Assembly (NCBI GenBank): GCA_034211115.1 | Contig: JAXHTH010000323.1 | Location: 1-21,680 of the forward strand | Reading direction: 5' to 3' | Source of the DNA: JAXHTH01 sp034211115 | GTDB taxonomy: Bacteria > Planctomycetota > Phycisphaerae > Phycisphaerales > SM1A02 | DNA: 21,680 bases | Shown: positions 6,802 to 13,179 of the stretch, piece by piece | Layout: each line of letters begins with the position of its first letter | Position numbering within the stretch: the first letter of the stretch is position 1 | Program-made: the position numbers and the translations under genes | The notes under the pieces: generated by a model | Database searches by the model: none | What the model saw: the letters and a program-made list of their open reading frames with translations, nothing else | What the model was told of the DNA's origin: nothing

Positions 6802-6824
6802 TGAAACGCGGAGGGCCGCGGAGG
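6802..6824 (+). repeat. GC-rich dispersed repeat, right copy flanking deoC
   Basis: This is the 23-bp partner of the copy at 5815-5837 (one mismatch, opposite orientation). It forms CGCGG-AGGG-CCGCG internally, and an outer CTGAA/TTCAG pairing (6801-6805 with 6828-6832) extends the hairpin. It lies between the convergent deoC and SOUL genes. Confidence 0.8.
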
Positions 6825-6880
6825 GGGTTCAGGAGTAGGAAGCGAAGGTCTTCCGGCGCTGCAATAGCCGGGCAGAGGAG

Positions 6881-7666
6881 TTACGGCGTGTCCGGTGGAC
6901 CGTCTGTCGATGACGCTCCCGGCTTCCTCCGCACCGGGATCTGCGCCTCGGACCACTTTTTGCGGTCGGGGACGTAGGGGCCGTTGTAGTAGAAGGCCCG
7001 GAGATCGCCTGCGGCTTCCCATTCATCCTGCGAGGCCAACCAGGTCCGGAGCTGGTCGATGTCCTGCGAGATGCGATCGAGGTCGTAGGCGCCGCGCAGG
7101 CCGAGGGCAAGGACGGTGACCGGCTCGGCGTCGGTGACGGTGACGATGCCGTCCCGGCCGGTCGGGCCGAGGTCGGCCGTCCGGTAGAGGAAGGACATCG
7201 TCCACGCGCTGGCTTGGTCTTCGCTCGACCAGTCGTGGTAGTCGACCTCCACCGGCGAGGTCATGGCGATGTCGCGCTTCCTGATGTGCTGGAAGAGCGG
7301 CCAGAAGCCGCGCGACATGCCGCGATCGGGATCGCCCCCGCCGGACACCTCGGCCCGCCGCACGGTCGGGTAGCGCTTGAGCTCTATCGCGCCGGGCGGG
7401 GTGGGCGCGGGGTAGCCCGCCGGAAGGGGCGACTCGATCCGGCACGGGTCGCAGAAGTACCGCCCGTCGTTGACGATCACGCGGACGGTGAGATCACCAC
7501 CCACGCGTCGGATTCGCCATTCGCTGTCTTTGGATCCGGCATCGGCGACGGTAGACGCTTCGGACGCCGGGGCAGGCTCCCTCGGCGGCTCATCGGCGGC
7601 GGCCACGACGCCCGCCACGAGAGCCAGGACAGCCGATACGACGGCAGGACGCGAGCTATGTGTCAT
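6881..7666 (-). CDS. Secreted SOUL-family (heme-binding-like) protein
   Basis: This 261-residue protein has an N-terminal signal peptide (PAVVSAVLALVAGVVAAA) and a SOUL domain. The domain is recognised by the run FWPLFQHIRKRDIAMTSPVE (about 121-140), close to the family's 'F..L..YI....I.MT.PV' signature. Family members bind heme or porphyrin or act as stress-linked proteins; the role here is unknown. A CDPC motif (Cys72, Cys75) precedes the core and could form a disulfide or bind metal. ATG 7666 was chosen because GGAGG lies 8 nt upstream and it exposes the signal peptide. The gene is convergent with deoC and divergent from the first ALDH gene, so it interrupts that cluster. Confidence 0.82.
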   Translation of the reverse strand: MTHSSRPAVVSAVLALVAGVVAAADEPPREPAPASEASTVADAGSKDSEWRIRRVGGDLTVRVIVNDGRYFCDPCRIESPLPAGYPAPTPPGAIELKRYPTVRRAEVSGGGDPDRGMSRGFWPLFQHIRKRDIAMTSPVEVDYHDWSSEDQASAWTMSFLYRTADLGPTGRDGIVTVTDAEPVTVLALGLRGAYDLDRISQDIDQLRTWLASQDEWEAAGDLRAFYYNGPYVPDRKKWSEAQIPVRRKPGASSTDGPPDTP

Positions 7667-7766
7667 GATCTGATCCTCCCACGCTCTGCGGAATGACGAG
7701 GGATGAACGTGCGGCAGCCGGGCTGCTATTCGCCGAAATCGTTCAAATCGTTCAACTTCCCCCGCA

Positions 7767-7795
7767 ATCGACGTCTTCACCGCTCGTGGTACGAT
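7767..7795 (+). promoter_or_regulatory. Candidate promoter for a leaderless ALDH-like mRNA
   Basis: ATCGAC (7767-7772) and TACGAT (7790-7795) are 17 bp apart. The -10-like box ends 8 nt before the ATG at 7804, and no Shine-Dalgarno is visible, so the mRNA may start at or near the start codon. Confidence 0.4.
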
Positions 7796-7803
7796 CCGCC
7801 CTC

Positions 7804-9303
7804 ATGGCAGTCACCGACGACTCCGGCGAGCGGAAACACTCAGCGACGAATGCGAATGGGGCGGCGCCGGCCGCAAGCTGGCACGACGCCCCCGCGCTGG
7901 AGACGATGCGGCCGGAGATCGCCGAGCGATACGGGCTGTTCATCAACGGCCGGTTCGTCGCCCCGAAGTCGCGGCGGTATCTGCCAGCCATCAATCCCTC
8001 GACGGGTGAGATGATCTGCCGCATCGCCGAGGCGGGCGAGAAGGATGTCGCGGCCGCGGTCGAGGCGGCGAAGGCCGCCCAGCCTGCCTGGGCCCGCCTG
8101 AAGCCGCAGGAGCGCGCGAGGTATCTCTTCCGCCTGTCGCGGCGGATTGAGGACCGGGCACGCGAGCTGGCCGTGCTCGATACAATCGATACGGGCATCC
8201 CGATCCGGGAGGCGCGGAATGAGCTGCTGCCGCTGGTCGCACGGCATTTCTTCTCCTACGCCGGCTGGTGCGACAAGCTCAAGTACGCGTTCGCCAGGCG
8301 GGAGGCGAAGCCGATCGGCGTCTGCGGGGCGATCATCGACGGTCATCTGCCGTTGCTGATGGCAGCGTGGAAGCTCGCGCCCGCCCTCGCCTGCGGCAAC
8401 ACGTGCGTGCTCAGGCCCCCGGGGGATGCGGCTCTCACGACCCTTCGCCTGGCGGAGCTCTGCGCGGAGGTCGACCTGCCGCCGGGCGTGGTCAACATCG
8501 TCACCGGCTCGGACGAGACGGGGGAGTGGATCGCTCGGCATCCGAAAACGGACAAGGTCGCCTTCGCCGGCTCAACGGCGGCGGGGAAGAGGATCGCCGA
8601 GACGTGCGCCGAGGCCGGCACGCCCATCGCGCTCAGCCTCGGCGGCAGGAACCCGCAGATCATCTTCGAGGACGCCTCGATCGACCAGGCGATCGAAGGC
8701 ATTGTCCGGACCTGCTTCCGAGGGCTCGGGCCGGTGGCGTTTGCCGGATCCCGCCTGCTCGTGCAGGAATCGATTCTCGAGGAGGTCATCGCGAAGCTCG
8801 AGGATCGCATGCGCACGCTGCGGGTCGGCGATCCGCTCGATCGGAACACGGATATCGGCCCGCTGCGGTCGAAGGATCAACTCGCCGAGGTCGAGCGCTT
8901 CATCGAGACGGGGATCGCCGAGGGCACGAAGCTGCATGAAGACGAAGAAGTATCGCTGCCGCGAAAGGGATACGGGCGCCGGCCGTGCTTCTTCTCGAAC
9001 GTGCAGCCGAGTCACGCCATTGCGCGGGAGGAGGTTGATGTTCCCGTGCCGGTGGTGATGAGCTTCCGCACGCCGACGGAGGCGGTGGCCCGCGCGAACA
9101 ACACGCCGTTCGGGCTGGCGGCGTGCGTGTGGACGGACAAGGGATCGAAGATGTTCGAGATCGCCCGGCGCCTCAAGGCCGGCACGGTCTGGTGCAACGC
9201 GCCGCCCCGGTTCGATCCAACTTCTCCGTTCGGAGGCTGCCGCGAGTCCGGCTTTGGACGCGACGGCGGACTTCAGGGCCTGCGCGAATATGTGAGTCTC
9301 TGA
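7804..9303 (+). CDS. Aldehyde-dehydrogenase-like protein lacking catalytic residues
   Basis: This 499-residue protein spans the full ALDH fold (GVCGAII, GNTCVLRPP, KVAFAGSTAAGK, SLGGRNPQ, ARANNTPFGLAA, SPFGGCRESGFGR). The key residues are all changed. The nucleophile in GQxCxAGSR is replaced (GPVAFAGSR, Ala312). The general-base Glu of ELGGK is Ser278, the oxyanion Asn of PWNFP is His181 (DGHLP), and the NAD-contact Lys is Arg204. The EEIFGPV motif reads EEVDVPVPV. The frame is intact, so it is probably a maintained pseudoenzyme or has a different activity. It lies in a deoC cluster with a half-length ALDH. ATG 7804 is preferred over the upstream in-frame start at 7693 because the extra segment is not ALDH-like. 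Confidence 0.88.
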   Translation: MAVTDDSGERKHSATNANGAAPAASWHDAPALETMRPEIAERYGLFINGRFVAPKSRRYLPAINPSTGEMICRIAEAGEKDVAAAVEAAKAAQPAWARLKPQERARYLFRLSRRIEDRARELAVLDTIDTGIPIREARNELLPLVARHFFSYAGWCDKLKYAFARREAKPIGVCGAIIDGHLPLLMAAWKLAPALACGNTCVLRPPGDAALTTLRLAELCAEVDLPPGVVNIVTGSDETGEWIARHPKTDKVAFAGSTAAGKRIAETCAEAGTPIALSLGGRNPQIIFEDASIDQAIEGIVRTCFRGLGPVAFAGSRLLVQESILEEVIAKLEDRMRTLRVGDPLDRNTDIGPLRSKDQLAEVERFIETGIAEGTKLHEDEEVSLPRKGYGRRPCFFSNVQPSHAIAREEVDVPVPVVMSFRTPTEAVARANNTPFGLAACVWTDKGSKMFEIARRLKAGTVWCNAPPRFDPTSPFGGCRESGFGRDGGLQGLREYVSL

Positions 9304-9327
9304 TCAGGCGCGAAGGCAAGAAGACAC

Positions 9328-9362
9328 TCAACCACGGAGAGCACAGAGAGGGCACAGAGATG
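9328..9362 (+). repeat. ACCACGGAGA/GCACAGAGA dispersed repeat
   Basis: Three near-repeat units of about 10-11 bp (ACCACGGAGA, GCACAGAGAGG, GCACAGAGATGG) form a tract widespread in intergenic DNA of environmental bacteria. A short inverted partner (AACCACAGAGA on the minus strand) lies at about 9640-9662, on the other side of the transposase relic. Confidence 0.6.
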
Positions 9363-9437
9363 GAAGAGAAGGATCAGGCTGGTTTGGTCGCCGCGGAGGA
9401 GAGGTTTCCTCATCAGGCGCTGACCGAACAGATCATT

Positions 9438-9575
9438 GGCGCGGCGATCGAGAAGCAGATCATGCATCGCCTGCCGCGTGGTGGGCCGCGTGAGGTGGGT
9501 GGCTCGGTTCTCATGGGTACGGAGCATGCACACTGCCGTCTTGCTCTGACCGAGATCAAGGCTCAAGATCTTCAT
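9438..9575 (-). pseudogene. N-terminal relic of an IS110-family transposase
   Basis: On the minus strand, ATG 9575 opens with MKILSLDLGQSKTAVCMLRT and continues to TTRQAMHDLLLDRRA. This matches the start of the DEDD/RuvC-like catalytic domain of IS110 transposases, including the first catalytic Asp in LDLG. Similarity stops after about 46 residues. The rest of the frame is unrelated and passes into the dispersed repeat, so the gene is truncated. A good Shine-Dalgarno (AGGAGA) lies 6 nt upstream of the ATG. The relic lies between the two ALDH-like genes. The rest of the 374-base gap holds only repeats and a hairpin. Confidence 0.7.
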
Positions 9576-9578
9576 GCT

Positions 9579-9628
9579 GGGTCTCCTGTGAAAAGAATGG
9601 GACCATGATCCCGCAAATCGGGAGACCC
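9579..9628 (-). promoter_or_regulatory. Leader hairpin that can sequester the transposase Shine-Dalgarno
   Basis: GGGTCTCC (plus-strand 9621-9628) can pair with GGAGACCC (plus-strand 9579-9586) as a perfect 8-bp stem that covers the AGGAGA upstream of the transposase relic. An alternative hairpin, TCCCG-CAAAT-CGGGA (plus-strand 9609-9623), overlaps one arm. In IS110-type elements the region upstream of the transposase also encodes the bridge RNA, so this may be a remnant of that region. Confidence 0.45.
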
Positions 9629-9677
9629 GGCTTTCATAGCTTCTCTGTGGTTCAACTCTTCCTTGAAAGTGACTTCC

Positions 9678-10556
9678 ATGCCGGAGCAAGCGAAGACGCC
9701 TAAGACCTACAGACTGCTCATCGACGGGGTGCTGGTCGGATCGGAATCGCAGCGCACGATCGACGTGACGGACCGGCGGGATCGCGTGATCGCCCGCGTC
9801 GGCCGGGCGTCAGCGAAGGACGTGCAGCGCGCGATCGATGCAGCGCGGGCGGTGCAACCGTCGTGGGCGCATCGCGATGCCTTCGAGCGTGGTCGGATCA
9901 TTCATCGCCTCGCGGAGGCGGTAGAAGACACGCGCGAGGATCTGGCTGCGGCGATCGCGTCCACGAGTGACGCGACCCCCGCCGCCGCGCGGCGCGAGGT
10001 GGACGCCTCGATCGACCGGCTCGTGAGTTTCGCCGGCTGGGCGGACAAGTATGCCTCCGTACTCGGCGGCCGGAATCCCGTCGCCGGGCCCTATTACAGC
10101 TTCACCGATCCCGAGCCGATGGGCGTCGTGGCGGTCATCGCGCCGGACGAACCGGGCCTGCTGGGCCTGGTGACGCTGCTGGCGGCCCCGCTGTGCGCGG
10201 GGAACACCATCGTCGCCCTCGGATCGGGCCGATCCCCTCTTCCAGCGGCGCTGTTCGGCGAGGCGTGCGCAGAAGCCGCCGCTCCCGCGGGCGTCATGAA
10301 CATCCTCACCGGCGCCCCCGCCGAGCTGTTGGAGTTCATTGCGTTGCACCGCAGCGTCGATGCGATCAGCGCCGCCAATCTCCGCAAGCGCCAGGCGACG
10401 ATGCTGCGCATGGGCACGGCGGAGAACGTCAAGCGCGTCGAGATCGACCGCATCGGTCGCGAGCAGTGGCTTGATGCGGAGGTGTGCGCATCGGCGTGGC
10501 GGATCGAGCCGTTCGTGCAGGCGAAGACGATCCGGCATCCCTCGGCGATGACGTAG
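9678..10556 (+). CDS. Half-length aldehyde-dehydrogenase-like protein (cofactor domain only)
   Basis: This 292-residue protein matches only the N-terminal NAD-binding half of ALDH (YRLLIDGVLVGSES, RASAKDVQRAIDAARAVQPSW, PMGVVAVIAPDEPGLLG, LCAGNTIVALGS, GVMNILTG). The PWNFP motif reads APDEPG. The frame then leaves the ALDH fold at AISAANLRKR and ends with a short tail (FVQAKTIRHP). There is no catalytic Cys domain. From memory, similar half-size ALDH proteins with a 'KT..HP' ending occur beside deoC and a full-length ALDH in Actinobacteria, so the short form is probably natural, not a truncation. It may pair with the first ALDH-like protein. ATG 9678 is used; an in-frame TTG lies 15 nt upstream. 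Confidence 0.75.
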   Translation: MPEQAKTPKTYRLLIDGVLVGSESQRTIDVTDRRDRVIARVGRASAKDVQRAIDAARAVQPSWAHRDAFERGRIIHRLAEAVEDTREDLAAAIASTSDATPAAARREVDASIDRLVSFAGWADKYASVLGGRNPVAGPYYSFTDPEPMGVVAVIAPDEPGLLGLVTLLAAPLCAGNTIVALGSGRSPLPAALFGEACAEAAAPAGVMNILTGAPAELLEFIALHRSVDAISAANLRKRQATMLRMGTAENVKRVEIDRIGREQWLDAEVCASAWRIEPFVQAKTIRHPSAMT

Positions 10557-10595
10557 GCCGACAATCAACCGACGCCGGCCCCGGCGATCAGACGC

Positions 10596-11519
10596 TCACA
10601 GCTTGGGCACGAGCACGAGCCGCGGCTTCTGCACGCGTCGTCGGGACTCGGCGCGGCCCGGGGCCGTCGGCTCGTAGAGCGGCTCGCCGTTGACGAGATG
10701 CTCGGGGAACGCGGCCAGAAGCCGTTCCACTTCCGCCGAATAGAGGCCGCTCTCGGGATCGATCGCGGTGTGATCGAAGAGGCCGACGGTCACCATGCTG
10801 AGGCGCTGATCGTCGTCGTGATGGAAGAAGGCGTTGTGGCCGCGACCGCGGAGCTCGCGGGTGTAGGCCTCGGCCCGGCGACGGATCTCCTCGAGGGAGA
10901 GCTCGCCGGAGCCGAAATCGCCCCAGACGGCGACCTGGAGCGTGTAGAGCGGGTCGACGCGCGGATACCTCAGCCGCACCGACATCAACTCCCCGGCCTC
11001 GAACTGCCTCTGCGCATGCCGGAGGTTGATGCGGGTGAGCATCGCGCGGGGGAAGACGGGCCGATCCCGCAGCTCGATGCCCTTGATCCAGTCGAGGGCG
11101 GCCTGGGCGGCCGGCGCCTCCGGATCGTCCCACGCCCCGTAGATGACCATCGAGCCCTTGCTCGTGGTGTGAACCCGGGCCGCGCCGAGCCGGGCATCGA
11201 TCGTCGCGCAGCTCCGGACCATGTTCGCGGCCGCGTTCTCGTGCCCCTCGTCGGTATAGGAGCCGAGCAGGATGGTCCAGAAGAAGGACCGGCCCTCCTC
11301 GGCTTGTCGACGAACCTCGCCGCCCCGTCCGGCTCGCCCCGACTCGGCCTGCCAGCCCTCGTTCGGATCGAGACCCGCGCGCATCGCGACGTTTCGATCT
11401 GCATCATGAAACGATCCGTTCCGTCCGTCGGAAGACGCGCTCTGACTGCTGCAGGCGCCGATGAGAATCGCCGTGAACGTCACCAACGCGACAGAAAGGA
11501 CACTTTTATGGGAACTCAT
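10596..11519 (-). CDS. SPOR-like lipoprotein of unknown function
   Basis: This protein of about 307 residues has a lipoprotein signal (hydrophobic VLSVALVTFTAILIGAC; lipobox cysteine at about residue 23). After a polar linker come two similar alpha/beta segments. One starts FFWTILLGSYTDEGHENAAA and the other starts LYTLQVAVWGDFGSGELSLE. Each has an aromatic-rich strand and a helix, as in SPOR domains that bind peptidoglycan. The C-terminus is basic and Pro-rich. The start is uncertain (ATG 11519 or 11534, neither with a clear Shine-Dalgarno). It is convergent with the half-length ALDH gene and divergent from flgM. The 266-base gap to flgM has no other gene that I can see. Confidence 0.65.
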   Translation of the reverse strand: MSSHKSVLSVALVTFTAILIGACSSQSASSDGRNGSFHDADRNVAMRAGLDPNEGWQAESGRAGRGGEVRRQAEEGRSFFWTILLGSYTDEGHENAAANMVRSCATIDARLGAARVHTTSKGSMVIYGAWDDPEAPAAQAALDWIKGIELRDRPVFPRAMLTRINLRHAQRQFEAGELMSVRLRYPRVDPLYTLQVAVWGDFGSGELSLEEIRRRAEAYTRELRGRGHNAFFHHDDDQRLSMVTVGLFDHTAIDPESGLYSAEVERLLAAFPEHLVNGEPLYEPTAPGRAESRRRVQKPRLVLVPKL

Positions 11520-11785
11520 CTGAGGCGTCCGCAATGGGGGTTTCCACGACCGTGAAAAGGGACGGGCGCCGACGCGGAGGGTGGGGGCGACGGTTTTCGT
11601 AACCGTACGGGCTTACTGAACTTGTGTCAAAAGGGAGGTTTTCCCTAAAGTTCAAGCGGATTCGCCTCTTCCGTCGATAGACAGACCGTGGTCGCGGGCT
11701 TTCCCAGGCGCCTCGCCGACCTGAACAACGCCTTTCCGGGACCCGCTCGCAACGTCGTCCCGAACGGCGAAGGAGTCCCTGCCTC

Positions 11786-12085
11786 ATGCCTGACATCTCC
11801 TCCATCGGACACGAGTCGGTCGGCCCTCTGGACCGCACGACGCCACCTCATGCCCGAGGAGAAACCTCGTCCCCGTCCCGGATCGGGCGGCCTCCCCAAC
11901 GACCCGGCGACCGGGTGGAACTGTCCGATCATGCCCGCTTCCTCGATCAGCTTCGTCGCCTCCCGGAGGTGCGATCCGAGCACGTGGAAGCCGTGCGGCA
12001 GGCCATCGCGGACGGTACCTACGAAACCGAGCCCCGCCTGGAGGCGGCCATCGACCGGCTGATCCAGGAACTGCGGGGCGACTGA
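11786..12085 (+). CDS. flgM: FlgM-family anti-sigma-28 factor
   Basis: This 99-residue protein has the FlgM C-terminal domain. It begins RVELSDHARFLDQLRRLPEV (about 43-62) and continues with VEAVRQAIADGTYETEPRLE and a final helix ending in IQEL. FlgM binds the flagellar sigma factor FliA and holds it inactive until hook completion, so a flagellated host is suggested. The N-terminal 40 residues are disordered, as in the family. An AGGAG lies 10 nt upstream of the ATG. No other flagellar gene is visible; the nearest linked function is the PilZ gene downstream. Confidence 0.85.
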   Translation: MPDISSIGHESVGPLDRTTPPHARGETSSPSRIGRPPQRPGDRVELSDHARFLDQLRRLPEVRSEHVEAVRQAIADGTYETEPRLEAAIDRLIQELRGD

Positions 12086-12420
12086 ACCCGCCCCGGCACC
12101 CATCCCGCCAGACAGCAGGAGGGGCACGCGGCCCGTCGGTGGTTCTCGCGGTCTGCCGGCTGTTCGCAGGCCGTCTCCCGGCGCGGTGGGCCCGGTGTTG
12201 GCGCCCCGTCGCGGCCGGCCGATAAGGTCGCCGTCGAGGGGGCCGCGTCGCCGTTCGCTCCGCCGTCTGCGTCCCCGGAAAAACGCGATTACACCGCGAT
12301 TCGGCTTTGACCGATCAAGAAGGCGTGGCTGTCACCTCGGCCGCGGACACCGTGTCCCGCGCGCCGAGGCCCGCCCTGATGCGGGCTCGGCAGCCGGAGC
12401 CACAGAAAGTGGGAAACGCC
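12086..12420. other. Intergenic region between flgM and the PilZ gene
   Basis: I see no supported gene in these 335 GC-rich bases. A pair of CGCGATT repeats (12284-12290 and 12295-12301) has an exact 11-bp spacing. Several short GC palindromes are present but have no T-run after them. Confidence 0.4.
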
Positions 12421-12909
12421 ATGAACGCGCGAAACTCGATGGATCTCCAGGCCGCGCTTCGGAAACTCGAATCGTGGCAGTCACAACCGCCGGCGGCGGG
12501 GCAGCGTCGATTCGAACGCTTCCCGGCTCGGGGGGAAGCTCGCCTGTTTCCCGGCGAGGCCGGACTCATCCCGCCCGCCGTCCCGACGGTTCATATCCGC
12601 GATGTCAGCCGGGGCGGGATCGGGATCCTCGCCAACCAGCCGGCGAAGGCCGGCACGTTCTGGCAGGTCCAACTCGGCACCGAACGGCTGGTCGTCGCCT
12701 CGCTGCCCGGCTTCTGCCGCTTCTGCCGCGAGGTCATCCCCGGCGCCTACCTCGTCGGGCTCGCCTTCGGCATCGACGCGGGCATTCTGCTCTCGCTGGG
12801 CGTCCCCGCCAAATCGATCTCGGAGCGCGACGAGTCCCAGCAGTATGAGAACGTGACGGGCGAGTTCGTCGACCCGGCCTCGTTCATCGGGGACGAAGAC
12901 GCCGCCTGA
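12421..12909 (+). CDS. PilZ-domain protein (c-di-GMP receptor candidate)
   Basis: This 162-residue protein has the two PilZ c-di-GMP-binding motifs: RRFER (about 29-33, RxxxR) and DVSRGGIG (about 61-68, DxSxxG). A beta-barrel core follows (FWQVQLGTERLVVASL, GAYLVGLAFG). A CRFC pair lies in the core. The function is probably c-di-GMP sensing for motility or envelope control, which fits the nearby flgM. ATG 12421 was chosen because the in-frame upstream part (from a TTG at 12307) is not PilZ-like. It is the last host-like gene before the phage head module. Confidence 0.8.
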   Translation: MNARNSMDLQAALRKLESWQSQPPAAGQRRFERFPARGEARLFPGEAGLIPPAVPTVHIRDVSRGGIGILANQPAKAGTFWQVQLGTERLVVASLPGFCRFCREVIPGAYLVGLAFGIDAGILLSLGVPAKSISERDESQQYENVTGEFVDPASFIGDEDAA

Positions 12910-12994
12910 CGCGGCCGAAGCGCTTCCCATCGCAGCCGACGCCGCCCGGCGGTGCGCGATCGGCGCGCGCGCCGCGGGCGCTCGAGGATGACCC

Positions 12995-13044
12995 GTTTCG
13001 AAAAAAAGCGCCCCCGTTTTCGACAGCGCGAAGGAGGTTTTCGA
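12995..13044 (+). repeat. Three GTTT(T)CGA direct repeats with about 21-bp spacing
   Basis: GTTTCGA (12995-13001), GTTTTCGA (13016-13023) and GTTTTCGA (13037-13044) recur about every two helical turns, 136-185 bp upstream of the portal start. The first copy extends to a TTTCGAAA palindrome. They may be binding sites that control the head operon. An AAGGAGG at 13031-13037 has no start codon within 15 nt. Confidence 0.5.
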
Positions 13045-13179
13045 GAGGTCCCGGCCCGCGCTGCGCGCGCCAGGCGCGCCGCCGGCCCCAGGGTGGAAGC
13101 ACCTGAAAACGAATCGGCCGGACGCAACCGATGCGGCGCGTCCGGCGATTCGATCCCGCCCCGCCCCGGGAGATCCGCC

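Noticed and set aside
11646..11680. Possible sigma-28 promoter before flgM (TAAAGTTC and GTCGATAG)
   Set aside because: The boxes are too far apart (19 bp between octamers, where about 11 is expected) and the -10 has mismatches, so I do not call it.
12952..13179. N-terminal extension of the portal protein
   Set aside because: The in-frame 76 codons are basic low-complexity sequence containing the repeat array. ATG 13180 has a proper Shine-Dalgarno and starts the conserved portal sequence.
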